Source of the DNA: DAHUXD01 sp963805495
GTDB lineage: Bacteria > Acidobacteriota > Thermoanaerobaculia > UBA5066 > Gp7-AA6
Reading direction: 5' to 3'
Assembly: GCA_963805495.1 (NCBI GenBank)
Contig: CAWDUQ010000004.1
Span: 310,001-374,000, forward strand
Length of the DNA stretch: 64,000 nt
A program made the translations under genes and the position numbers. Shown in pieces: positions 41,128-51,843 of this stretch (the stretch's first letter is position 1; each line of letters begins with the position of its first letter). Under the pieces are notes generated by a model, which searched no databases, was not told the origin of the DNA, and saw nothing but the letters and a program-made list of their open reading frames with translations.

Positions 41128-41601
41128 ATGTCTGGAAAGGTGAGAGCGATTCCCGAGGGTTACCACTCGGTCACGCCGTACCTGATCGTGGACGGCGCCG
41201 CAAAAGCCATCGAGTTCTACAAGAAGGTTTTCGGGGCCGAAGAGATGGTCCGGATGCCCGCCCCGGGTGACCGCGTCGGCCACGCGGAAATCAGGATCGG
41301 CGACTCGATGGTGATGCTCGCCGACGAGAACCCGGAGATGCAGGCGCGCTCGCCCAGGTCGGTCGGCGGTTCTCCGATCGCGCTGCTTCTCTACGTCGAG
41401 AACGTGGATCAGACAGTCGAGCGCGCTGTCGCGGCCGGTGCCAAGCTGAAGCGGCCCGTGGCGGATCAGTTCTACGGCGACCGGATGGGAGGGCTCGAGG
41501 ACCCGTTCGGCCACCAGTGGTACGTCGCCACCCACATCGAGGATGTCTCGCCCGAAGAGATGCGGAAGCGTTCGGAGGCGCTCGCCGCCGCCGCCAAGTA
41601 G
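41128..41601 (+). CDS. VOC (glyoxalase/bleomycin resistance, PhnB-like) family protein
   Basis: A 157-residue protein with the PhnB-type vicinal-oxygen-chelate fold. It opens VTPYLIVDGAAKAIEFYKKVFGAEE, contains GHAEIRIGDSMVMLADENPE, and ends GDRMGGLEDPFGHQWYVATHIEDV. Such proteins are diverse (epimerases, ring-cleaving dioxygenases, binding proteins) and no substrate can be named. AAGGAGCGACC before ATG 41128 is a strong ribosome site. It lies between two decayed genes, so it is probably monocistronic. Confidence 0.88.
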   Translation: MSGKVRAIPEGYHSVTPYLIVDGAAKAIEFYKKVFGAEEMVRMPAPGDRVGHAEIRIGDSMVMLADENPEMQARSPRSVGGSPIALLLYVENVDQTVERAVAAGAKLKRPVADQFYGDRMGGLEDPFGHQWYVATHIEDVSPEEMRKRSEALAAAAK

Positions 41602-41672
41602 GCGTGCGCTACGCGCGGCGGAAGGGTCCGAGCCCTCCTGCCGCGGTCGCCGACCGATTCGCCTCTCGAGTC

Positions 41673-42090
41673 TCAGTGCGCTGGCGTGTACCAGACGGGC
41701 GAGGTCCAGGCCCGCTGCTGGACGGTGGCCGGCACGGTCGGGTTGGGCGGGAGGCCCAGCTTCGCCGACCTGTAAGTCGACCAGCGGGGAGTGGGGATTT
41801 TCAGGACGCGGGCGTAGTAGGTCGCGCTGGCCATCGGGTCGAACGCGGGGTCCCTCCACTCCCCGATCAGCTCGGCCGATCCGATGGAGTTGGATTCGGT
41901 GGCGGTCTTCGGGTCCACGGTGTTGCCGTCAGCGGGGAGCTTACCGGTCCCGGGATCGATCTTCCGATCGCCGCTCCAGACCACGTCGACGATCTTCTCC
42001 TCGCTCTTTCCGTTCCGGGTCGAGATCTTGACGCGTTGCCCGAATCCGACGGCCCTGCCGGCGTTGGATACAATCGCGGGTTCACACTCT
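41673..42090 (-). pseudogene. C-terminal remnant of a second DUF3604 gene
   Basis: Minus-strand sequence ending at 41673 encodes VVWSGDRKIDPGTGKLPADG, IGSAELIGEWRDPAFDP, YYARVLKIPTPRWSTY and VQQRAWTSPVWYTPAH. This is clearly homologous to the end of the DUF3604 domain at 32450-34765 (VAWSGDRK, YYARVLEIPTPRWTTI, LQERAWTSPIWY). The frame stays open to about 42090, where it collides with the FAD oxidoreductase start. The N-terminal 80% including the metal site is missing. It is the truncated tail of a paralogue. Confidence 0.75.
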
Positions 42091-42091
42091 C

Positions 42092-43345
42092 ATGACCAAA
42101 TTCGAGACGGGGGTCCTCGTCCTGGGGGCCGGCCTGCAGGGCGCGGGCGTGGCCCTGGAGCTCGCGCGGCGCGGCGTCGCGGTGACGCTCGTGGAGCAGG
42201 ACGAGATACCGCTCAACCGGGCGAGCCTGCGCAACGAGGGGAAGATCCACCTCGGCCTGATCTACGCCAACGATCGCTCGCGCGACACGGCCTTCCTGCA
42301 GCTCGACGGCGCGCTTCGTTTCCGCGCCATACTCGATCGGTGGCTCGGCGCCGAGGGGGACTGGCTCGCGAGGTCCACGCCGTTTCACTACCTCGTGGCC
42401 CGTGATTCGCTGCTGGGGCCCGCCGCGCTCGCCCGGCACTACGAAGCCGTCGAGGCTCGCTGCCGCGAGCGGCTGGCCGCGGACCCCGCTCTGGACTACC
42501 TGGGGGAGAGGCCCGACCGACTGTTTCGGCCGCTTGCGGACCGGGAACTCGCGGCAAACTTCGACCCGGAGCGTCTGTCGGCCGGGTTCGCCACCTCCGA
42601 GCTCGCCGTCGACACGTCGACGCTCGCGGCGGCGTTGCGCCGGGCGCTCGCGGACTCTCCCCGAATCGCGCTCCGCTGCTCGCACGCGGCGCGTTCCATC
42701 GAGCGGGAGCCGGACGGGTTCGTCGTGGGCGGCGATGGCCCTGGCGGCCCGTGGCGCATCCGCGCCCGGCAGGTCGTCAACGCCTGCTGGGAGCGCCGGC
42801 TGCCGCTCGACCGCCAGCTCGGGCTCGAGCCACCCGCCGACGTCCTGCACCGCCTCAAGTTCCGCGTCATCGCGCGCGTCCCGCCGGCACTCTCGGGCGC
42901 GCCGTCGGTCTCGATGGTGCTCGGCCGGTACGGCGATGTCGTCATCCGCCCGGATGGCACCGCCTATCTGTCCTGGTATCCGGCGGGTCTGCGCGGCTGG
43001 AGCCAGGACATCGAGCCACCGCGCGCGTGGGACGCGGCCTGCCGGGGAGAGGTCGACCCGGAGGTCGCGCGCGAGGTCGCCGCCGGGATTCTCGAGGCCA
43101 TCGATGCCTGGTATCCGGGGATGGGGAGGAGCGAGCCGATCCTGGTCGACGCCGGAGCGATCGTGGCGCTCGGAAGGAGCGACGTGGACGACGCGGCGAG
43201 CGGGCTGCACGACCGGACGCGGATCGGGGTCTCGTCTCACGGCGGGTACCACAGCGTCGACCCCGGCAAGCTGACCACGGCGCCGATGTTCGCGCTCCTG
43301 GCCGCCGATCGCGTCGAGGCTTTCCGTGCGGGGCAGGCGGGATGA
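42092..43345 (+). CDS. FAD-dependent oxidoreductase (DAO-like)
   Basis: A 417-residue flavoprotein. The N-terminal dinucleotide fold VLVLGAGLQGAGVALELARRG is followed by an acidic ribose-binding residue (LVEQDEIP) and the DAO-type LRNEGKIHLGLIYAND. Near the C-terminus is a second FAD contact (IGVSSHGGYHSVDPGKLTTAPMF). Distantly like glycine/glycerol-3-phosphate oxidases; substrate unknown. It leads a three-gene set, overlapping the first glycosyltransferase (ATGA), so it may act on a sugar or a glycan precursor. The ATG follows a short upstream region inside the DUF3604 remnant. Confidence 0.82.
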   Translation: MTKFETGVLVLGAGLQGAGVALELARRGVAVTLVEQDEIPLNRASLRNEGKIHLGLIYANDRSRDTAFLQLDGALRFRAILDRWLGAEGDWLARSTPFHYLVARDSLLGPAALARHYEAVEARCRERLAADPALDYLGERPDRLFRPLADRELAANFDPERLSAGFATSELAVDTSTLAAALRRALADSPRIALRCSHAARSIEREPDGFVVGGDGPGGPWRIRARQVVNACWERRLPLDRQLGLEPPADVLHRLKFRVIARVPPALSGAPSVSMVLGRYGDVVIRPDGTAYLSWYPAGLRGWSQDIEPPRAWDAACRGEVDPEVAREVAAGILEAIDAWYPGMGRSEPILVDAGAIVALGRSDVDDAASGLHDRTRIGVSSHGGYHSVDPGKLTTAPMFALLAADRVEAFRAGQAG

Positions 43346-44199
43346 CGGGCGCCTTAAGCTCTCCACCCTCGGTTCTTGCCCTGGTGCCGGCCTGGAAGGC
43401 GGCCGGTTTCGTCGGACGCACGCTCGACGCGCTCGCGGCCCAGACTCATCCCGGCCTCTCGATCCTGATCTCGGACGACGCCTCGCCCGACGACACGGCC
43501 GCGATCTGCGAGCGTCGCGCCGCCGACGACCCGCGCTTCCGGGTCATCCGGCAATCCCGGAACCTGGGCTGGGTCGGCAACGTCAACGCCCTGCTCGCCG
43601 AGGCGCGGGCCGACTATCTGCTCTTCGCGTTTCAGGACGACCTGCCGGAGCCCGAGTACGTGGAGCGCTGCGTGGCCGAGCTCGAGTCCGATTCCGCCGC
43701 CGTGATGGCGTTCTCGGACCTGCGGCTGGTCCGCCAGGACGGCACCGTCGAGGAGCGGTCCTACACGCGCCTCGAAGGCGTGACGGACCGGATCGAGCGC
43801 GCCCGGCGCGTTGCGCGGCTCGAAGGATCGTGGTGGATTCCGAACCGCGGCGTGTTCCGCGCCGCGGCCGCGCGCGAGATCGGTGGCCTGCGCCGGCACC
43901 GGGCGGGTGAGTTCTCGGCCGACTGGCCCTGGCTGCTCGAGATGAGCCTGCTCGGGGGATTCGTGCGCGTCCCGGAGCGCCTGGTGACGAAGTACTACCT
44001 GCCGGGGAGCCTTTCGCGAAGCTGGCGATTCGGGGCGCGATCGTGGGCCGCCGCCGCCGCCTCGGCGATGACGGCGGTCTCGCGGCGCGGACTTCCCTGG
44101 CGCGACGACCTCCGACTCCGTGCGACGATTGCGGGCTTCGTGCTGCGGCAGGTCCGCCGCTCGGCCCGGCGGCGTCTGGCGCCTTCGCAGCCGACGTGA
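43342..44199 (+). CDS. Family 2 glycosyltransferase
   Basis: A 285-residue GT-A enzyme. The N-terminal strand is LALVPAWKAAGFVGRTLDAL, with nucleotide-binding Asp in ISDDASPDDTAA and the metal-binding acidic motif FAFQDDLPEPEYV (in place of DxD). A later Trp-rich segment is FSADWPWLLEMSLLGGFVRVPE. No membrane segment, so it acts in the cytoplasm on a nucleotide sugar. ATG overlaps the oxidoreductase stop and its own stop overlaps the next glycosyltransferase (GTGA). Acceptor unknown. Confidence 0.88.
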   Translation: MTGALSSPPSVLALVPAWKAAGFVGRTLDALAAQTHPGLSILISDDASPDDTAAICERRAADDPRFRVIRQSRNLGWVGNVNALLAEARADYLLFAFQDDLPEPEYVERCVAELESDSAAVMAFSDLRLVRQDGTVEERSYTRLEGVTDRIERARRVARLEGSWWIPNRGVFRAAAAREIGGLRRHRAGEFSADWPWLLEMSLLGGFVRVPERLVTKYYLPGSLSRSWRFGARSWAAAAASAMTAVSRRGLPWRDDLRLRATIAGFVLRQVRRSARRRLAPSQPT

Positions 44200-45167
44200 C
44201 CGCCGAGTCGCCATCCTCGCTCGTCTCGGTCGTCGTGCCCGTGCACGACCGGTTCGAGCTCGCGACGCGGGCGATCCGCTCGGTCGCGCGCCAGACCCAT
44301 CGCCCGATCGAGCTCATCGTCGTGGACGATGCCTCCCGCCCCGCGTTCGTCTTTTCCCCGGAGACCTTCGATGGCCAGGTCCGTGTGGCGCGCCTGGACG
44401 AGAACCGCGGTCCGGGCGCCGCCCGCGAGACGGGCCGGCGGTTGGCGACCGGAGCGTACCTGGCGTATCTCGACTCCGACGACTTCTGGGCCCCGACGCA
44501 CCTCTCCTCGCTGCTGGCGGCCCTCTCCGCGGCCCCGGAAGCGGGAATGGCCTACAGCGCCGCGATGGAAGTGCGCGGGGGGCAGCCATCGGTGTTGCGG
44601 CGGGGCAGCGACGAGCCGCACGATCGGATTCTCCCGATCCTTCTCTGGAAGCGTCCCTGGCACACGAGCGCCTGCCTCTGGCGCCGCGACCTGACGCAGA
44701 GGATGGGCGGATGGGGCGAGACGTGGCACTGGGAGGACCACGAGCACGACGCCCGCGCGGGCTGCCTGGATGCGACGCTGACTCATGTCCCGGAGGCGAC
44801 CTGCTTCGTCGACGTCGACTCGAACGATCGCCTTTCGGCGAGCGCCGCGACGCGCCGGCGAACCGAGAGCTACGGCCGGGCCATGCTGTCGATCGCGAAC
44901 CGGATCCGCGGCAGCGCCTGGTTTCACGATGCGGCCGTGCGCCGCCGGATGCGCGAGATTCTCCTGGACGCGGCGATCCGGGCCTCGGAGCAGAAGCTCG
45001 GGGGGCTCGCGGCCCAGGCGGCGCTCGAGTCGTGGCGTTGGCCCTCGCCTCCGGCGAGCCTCGTCGTGGCTTCCGCGGCCGCCCTGCCTCTGGTCTGGTT
45101 GGGGCGCGGCCGGCAATCAGCGCGGATCTTCCGCTGGGCGCGCCGACGGCTGGAAAGCAGCAGGTGA
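44196..45167 (+). CDS. Family 2 glycosyltransferase
   Basis: 323 residues from GTG 44196, overlapping the previous stop. GT-A features: VSVVVPVHDRFELATRAIRSV, IELIVVDDASRPAF, the ENRGPGAARETG contact and a proper DxD-type motif (YLAYLDSDDFWAPTHL). Acidic WHWEDHEHDARAG probably includes the catalytic base. The C-terminus has a hydrophobic stretch (ASLVVASAAALPLVWLG) that may associate with the membrane. Part of the oxidoreductase-GT-GT operon for a surface glycan or glycolipid. Confidence 0.88.
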   Translation: MTAESPSSLVSVVVPVHDRFELATRAIRSVARQTHRPIELIVVDDASRPAFVFSPETFDGQVRVARLDENRGPGAARETGRRLATGAYLAYLDSDDFWAPTHLSSLLAALSAAPEAGMAYSAAMEVRGGQPSVLRRGSDEPHDRILPILLWKRPWHTSACLWRRDLTQRMGGWGETWHWEDHEHDARAGCLDATLTHVPEATCFVDVDSNDRLSASAATRRRTESYGRAMLSIANRIRGSAWFHDAAVRRRMREILLDAAIRASEQKLGGLAAQAALESWRWPSPPASLVVASAAALPLVWLGRGRQSARIFRWARRRLESSR

Positions 45168-45248
45168 ACGGGGCGATGCGCCGCGGGGCCGGAGAGCACC
45201 AAAAGGACCCGCGACTCTCGGGCGAGCCCGCTCGGTCGAGACGCGGCC

Positions 45249-46337
45249 CTACGTGATTTCGCGGGCGGTGATCTCGTACTTGAAGTTTTCGAAGTCGAGG
45301 CAGTCCGGCCGGCCGTCGTTCGATTCCGCCTGCGGATACAGCAGGAACCCGACCGGCGCCCCTTTCGACCCGGGCAGGGCGACGTCGTGCCCGAAGTTGT
45401 AGGCGATCCAGTTCATTTCCCACGATCCGAAGAGACGCGCGCGGGCCCGTTTCACCATCTCGTCGTCGAGCGCCCGGTTCCCCGGCGGCTCCTCGAGCAC
45501 GACCTTCCGCACGTCGGCGGGATCGACCGGGACCCAGCCGTAGCCGTCGAGGTACACCTCGGCGCGGCAGTGCTGCGCCTTCGTGACGTTCTCGGAGGAC
45601 GCCCCGAGGCTCTTGTACCCCAGGTCCGACTTTGCGACGCGGATGCCGTAGACGTCGCGCGCCGGCAGTCCCGCTGCGCGGGCGAGGCCGACGTAGAGCG
45701 CGTTGAGGTCGGCGCACTTTCCGCCGAGGTCCTCGGACTCGAGCATGAAGCGGATGTCGCCGACGCCGCACCCCCGCGTCTTCGGGTTGCGGAAGGTGTT
45801 GTCAACGATCCATTCGTAGATCGCGCGCGCCCTCGCGACGTCCGTATCCACGCCGCGCGTGATCTCGGCCGCCTGCTTCTTCACGATGCCGTCGGTCGGC
45901 AGGAGCGTCGTCGGCTGCAGGAAGTACTCCAGCTCGGCCTTGTCCGGCCCGGGCGCCCGGCCCGGAGCGGACAGATCGACCCAGTAGTTCCGCGTCGAAA
46001 CGCGGCTCGTGAGGGTGAGGATCGGCTTCGCGCCGGCCGGGAACGCCGCCGCGACGATGCCGAGAGCCTGCTCCCGGTTCCGGACGAGCTCGGCCGAGCC
46101 GCCCTCGGCGTGAAAATCGTTCGACAGCGTTCGCTGGAACGGGGTTTCCCGGATGAGGGCTGCCGGCAGCCAGACGCGCGTGGGTCCGGCGTACTTCAGG
46201 ACCTCGACGCGCGTCGTCACGTCGAAGGTGCGCCATGCTCCCGGCGGCGAATCTGTGGCGAGCAGCCGCGCGGTCCTGGGGAGAGTCAGGCTCGCGGAGA
46301 CGACGCCAGCGGACCGCAAGAAGTCGCGACGGTTCAC
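45249..46337 (-). CDS. Exported transglutaminase-like protein
   Basis: About 362 residues. The N-terminus NRRDFLRSAGVVSAS is a twin-arginine signal. The transglutaminase core has the catalytic triad Cys (DLGGKCADLNALYVG), His (AQHCRAEVYLDGYGW) and Asp (VPVDPADVR). AGGAG lies six bases before GTG 46337, which favours that start over GTG 46343, which abuts it. These domains usually act as cysteine proteases or amidases. The preceding region (ARAIYEWIVDNTFRNP) is typical. Its location is periplasmic; the substrate is unknown. Divergent from the kinase gene at 46462. Confidence 0.9.
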   Translation of the reverse strand: MNRRDFLRSAGVVSASLTLPRTARLLATDSPPGAWRTFDVTTRVEVLKYAGPTRVWLPAALIRETPFQRTLSNDFHAEGGSAELVRNREQALGIVAAAFPAGAKPILTLTSRVSTRNYWVDLSAPGRAPGPDKAELEYFLQPTTLLPTDGIVKKQAAEITRGVDTDVARARAIYEWIVDNTFRNPKTRGCGVGDIRFMLESEDLGGKCADLNALYVGLARAAGLPARDVYGIRVAKSDLGYKSLGASSENVTKAQHCRAEVYLDGYGWVPVDPADVRKVVLEEPPGNRALDDEMVKRARARLFGSWEMNWIAYNFGHDVALPGSKGAPVGFLLYPQAESNDGRPDCLDFENFKYEITAREIT

Positions 46338-46461
46338 ACGCACCTCCTGCCCGGGGAGTTCGGCCGGGCGATCCAGTCGGTACTTACGCTATGACCGATC
46401 GGGTCCGGCTGCAACCCGCCGCGGGCACGGCCGATTCGTCGGTAGAATGCCGGCCTCACGC

Positions 46462-49035
<2,574 letters not shown>

Positions 49036-49109
49036 GGGATGCGCGCCGCCGGACCCGCCTGATGCGGTTGCATCAGGCGGGCGGCCGCTCGGGGCCGTAG
49101 CTTGGATCC

Positions 49110-49544
49110 ATGCAGATCCAGTTTCCGGGAGGCCTGCGGGTCGAAGCGCTGCACGAGGGCTTCCTTATCCGGACCGACCAGCCGACGAGGTCCGGCGGGA
49201 CGGGGACGGCCCCCTCGCCGTTCGACCTCTTCCTGGCGTCGATCGGGACGTGTGCCGGCTTCTACGTGCTGCGGTTCTTCCAGCAGCGGGGCCTCGACAT
49301 GGACGGCCTCGGGTTGTCGGTCGAGCCGGAATGGGATCCGGCCCGAAAGCTCGCGTCCCGGATCCGGATCGAGATCGTGCTGCCCGAGGGCTTCCCCGAA
49401 AAGTATCGGGAGGCGGTCCTGCGGGCGGTCGATCAATGCTCCGTCAAGCGCCACCTGCTCGAACCGCCGGCGTTCGACGTCGTCGCCGTGACGGCGCCGG
49501 CGCCCATCGAGACCGGAGTCGCGGCCGGAGTGGAGATGCGGTGA
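49110..49544 (+). CDS. OsmC family protein
   Basis: A 144-residue protein with the OsmC/Ohr fold. The first conserved Cys is in FLASIGTCAGFYVLRF and the second in LRAVDQCSVKRHL, so a peroxidatic pair is possible. The spacing fits the OsmC/YhfA-like group rather than Ohr. Members reduce organic hydroperoxides or act as thiol-reactive small proteins. The stop overlaps the next gene's ATG by one base (TGATG). ATG 49110 follows a 74-base gap after the kinase. Confidence 0.87.
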   Translation: MQIQFPGGLRVEALHEGFLIRTDQPTRSGGTGTAPSPFDLFLASIGTCAGFYVLRFFQQRGLDMDGLGLSVEPEWDPARKLASRIRIEIVLPEGFPEKYREAVLRAVDQCSVKRHLLEPPAFDVVAVTAPAPIETGVAAGVEMR

Positions 49545-49975
49545 TGGAAATCGCGGACACTTCCGAAGAGAAGACCCGGGCCGACGGCGGTTTCGGCATT
49601 CGGCGGGTCCTGCAGGCGAGTTACGAGGACACGCTCGCGCGCGTGCTCGAGGCCCTCCAGACCGAGGGGTTCGGCGTGCTCACGGAGATCGACGTTCGGG
49701 AGACGCTGAAGAAAAAGCTCGGAGTCGACTTCCGGCGCTACAAGATCCTGGGCGCATGCAACCCGCCTCTCGCGCACCGTGCCCTCGAGGCCGAACTCGA
49801 AGTCGGCCTCATGCTCCCATGCAACGTCATCGTCTACGACGCCGGAGAAGGGCGCACGGTCGTCTGCGCCATCGATCCCATGCAGACGGTCGCGGCGCGC
49901 GGCACCCCGGCCCTGGCCGAGGTGGCCGCATCCGTCCGGGAAAAGCTGCAGCGCGCTCTCGACCGGCTGGCGTAG
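49544..49975 (+). CDS. DUF302 domain protein
   Basis: A 143-residue protein. The DUF302 signature covers GFGVLTEIDVRETLKKKLGVD, then YKILGACNPPLAHRALE and LMLPCNVIVYDAG, with one Cys in each of the last two segments. Members are small cytoplasmic proteins, often beside redox or sulfur genes; function is unproven. It is translationally coupled to the OsmC gene, which fits a joint role in thiol or peroxide metabolism. ATG 49544 was preferred to GTG 49541. Confidence 0.88.
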   Translation: MEIADTSEEKTRADGGFGIRRVLQASYEDTLARVLEALQTEGFGVLTEIDVRETLKKKLGVDFRRYKILGACNPPLAHRALEAELEVGLMLPCNVIVYDAGEGRTVVCAIDPMQTVAARGTPALAEVAASVREKLQRALDRLA

Positions 49976-49993
49976 CCCGCGCGAACGGCGCGC

Positions 49994-50467
49994 TCAGTTG
50001 GCCGGCTTCGAGGCTTCCGGCGGGCCGGCCGACCCCTTCATCATCGGGCAGTCGTGGGCCGCCGCTCCCGCTCCGCTTCGGGCGCAGCACGCCATTCCGG
50101 CTCCGGCCATCGGGCCGTGCCCGCGTCCGTGTCCGGGCCCGGGCCCGTGTCCCGGCATCGTCCCACCCGTCATGGGGCACTCCGCCATCGCGTGCGGCGC
50201 CGAGGCCTCGTAGGCGACGAGCTTGTCGACCGCCGACTCGAGCGCCGCAACCTTCTGGTCGCCGCGCGCGTTGCGTGCGATTTCGAGCTGGGCCTCGATC
50301 TCCTTCCAGGCCGCCTGCCGGGCTTCCATCGCCTTCTGGTGCGACGCTTTCATTTCCTGGCAGCGCTTGGCGCAGGTTTCCGGGTCGCCGCTCGGGGGCT
50401 GCTGCGCCCGAACGACCGCGACGGCGAGCAGGGCGGCGAGCGGGATCGCAAAACGAAGTTTGGGCAT
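49994..50467 (-). CDS. Small exported metal-binding-type protein (His/Met/Cys rich)
   Basis: 157 residues from ATG 50467; GGAGGACAGA upstream excludes the ATG at 50485. A signal peptide (LRFAIPLAALLAVAVVRA) is followed by a helical region with two Cys (CAKRCQEMK). The second half is rich in His, Met, Gly and Cys (HAMAECPMTGG, GHGRGHGPMAGAGMACC, HDCPMMKG). This suggests periplasmic binding of copper or a similar soft metal. No family can be named. Confidence 0.7.
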   Translation of the reverse strand: MPKLRFAIPLAALLAVAVVRAQQPPSGDPETCAKRCQEMKASHQKAMEARQAAWKEIEAQLEIARNARGDQKVAALESAVDKLVAYEASAPHAMAECPMTGGTMPGHGPGPGHGRGHGPMAGAGMACCARSGAGAAAHDCPMMKGSAGPPEASKPAN

Positions 50468-50532
50468 TCTGTCCTCCGGGGCCATGCTAGCCGCGGGCGA
50501 CGCGAGCGCCGTGAGTCAAACGCACCAGAGAC

Positions 50533-50973
50533 TCAGGCGCTGCCTCCGCGCGCGGCGGACCGCCGGGGATTGCCCGTCGTCGGGCGCTTCGGAGGGGTCC
50601 GGCGGCCCGGCTTCCCCGGTTTCCGGCCCAGCCATCGAGCCACCGTCTTCTTCGGGGCGATGAGTTCGTAGCTTTGCTGAATCAGCGCGCGGGCTTCGTC
50701 CCAGTCCGTCGCGCCGGTCACGTCCATCGACACCCAGCCCTTGTGGCCGACGTAGGGCGCCCGCGCGAAGCCCGGCCGACGCACCATCGCGTCGGCGTGG
50801 TCGAGCTCGAGCTTGAACGCGATCGACAGCACGCCCTTCTTTTCCCCGAGGCCCGCGAAGATCTTGTCGCCCACGCGGAAGTGGGGCTCTCCCCAGGTCG
50901 GGGTCTCCCTCGTATCGGGCAGCGAGAGGCAGAACGCACGCATCTTCCGCAGCGCCGCGTCGAAGGGCTTCAT
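50533..50973 (-). CDS. MmcQ/YjbR family (CyaY-like fold) protein
   Basis: A 146-residue protein with the MmcQ/YjbR signature: LPDTRETPTWGEPHFRVGDKIFAGL, ADAMVRRPGFARAPYVGHKGW, and DEARALIQQSYELIAPKK. It then ends in a basic Pro/Arg-rich tail. The family is thought to bind DNA or act as a small adaptor; no enzymatic role is established. ATG 50973. Same strand as the DUF4410-like gene, 28 bases downstream of its stop. Confidence 0.88.
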   Translation of the reverse strand: MKPFDAALRKMRAFCLSLPDTRETPTWGEPHFRVGDKIFAGLGEKKGVLSIAFKLELDHADAMVRRPGFARAPYVGHKGWVSMDVTGATDWDEARALIQQSYELIAPKKTVARWLGRKPGKPGRRTPPKRPTTGNPRRSAARGGSA

Positions 50974-51001
50974 CTGTGTGCCGGCGGGCGCGAAGTCCCG
51001 C

Positions 51002-51670
51002 TCAGGGCTTCTCCTCCGGGTCCTTCGCCTCGATGACCTGCTTGTTCGTGAGGATCGTGTCGACGATTTCCTTCGCCAGCTTCTTGATGTCGGCGGCCGA
51101 CTCCACCTTGTCGACGACGAACTTCGCCGCCACGACGTAGGGATTCCAGCCGACCGGCGGGCCCTGGCCGCGCAGGGCCTCGGCCTCGCCGAACACGATG
51201 AACGGCGCGGCGGGGTCGGCGGCGAGATCGGCGACGCTCACCGTGATCTTCGTGTTCACCGGGTCGGGCTGGCCGGTGAGGAACGACGGCATCTTGATCA
51301 TCCCCGTCTGCGAGTCGATGGCGTAGAAGATCCCGGTCACGAGCCAGCCCGCCTTCGGCAGCGCCGCTTCCCGCGAGATGCGCTCGGACGTGTAGCCCCG
51401 GGCCTTGAACTCGTCGGCGATCGCCCCGGAAAGCGAGCCCGCGCTCGCGACGGCCTTCTGGCTCGAGCGCGCGCCGCGGATGATCGACAGCGGCCCCCTC
51501 CGAGACGAGCCTCCGCCGCCGGCCGGATCCCCGGTGTGGGCCTCGAAGTCCTGGACGTAGGCGGGGCGGGTCGGCTCGGCGGCGGGCGCGGACGTCTGCG
51601 CCGAGGCGAGCGCGGCGAGGCTGAAGCCGAACGCGATCAGCAATCCGGAGATGCGGCTCGAGAGCGTCAC
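51002..51670 (-). CDS. Exported protein, DUF4410-like
   Basis: 222 residues from GTG 51670, chosen because GAGGAGG lies about seven bases upstream. Signal peptide SSRISGLLIAFGFSLAALASAQ. The domain reads LSGAIADEFKARGYTSERI, GWLVTGIFYAIDSQTGM and KITVSVADLAAD, ending with LAKEIVDTILTNKQV. This resembles DUF4410-type outer-membrane-associated proteins, which lack a known activity. Divergent from the RND efflux operon, whose promoter must lie in the 51671-51843 gap. Confidence 0.65.
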   Translation of the reverse strand: MTLSSRISGLLIAFGFSLAALASAQTSAPAAEPTRPAYVQDFEAHTGDPAGGGGSSRRGPLSIIRGARSSQKAVASAGSLSGAIADEFKARGYTSERISREAALPKAGWLVTGIFYAIDSQTGMIKMPSFLTGQPDPVNTKITVSVADLAADPAAPFIVFGEAEALRGQGPPVGWNPYVVAAKFVVDKVESAADIKKLAKEIVDTILTNKQVIEAKDPEEKP

Positions 51671-51843
51671 GTGGGCCTCCTCGCTTGCTGATCGGGTCGC
51701 GCGGGGCGCGCCGGAACCCGCCCCGAAAATCAAATCACAAGAATTCCGGGGCTGCCACGGTGCGCGTCGTTCGTTATAGCCTCGTCCGAGTTTTGAGCTC
51801 GAATTCGGGCACTCGGACGCGTCCGTGGAACCGCCTCGCGCCG

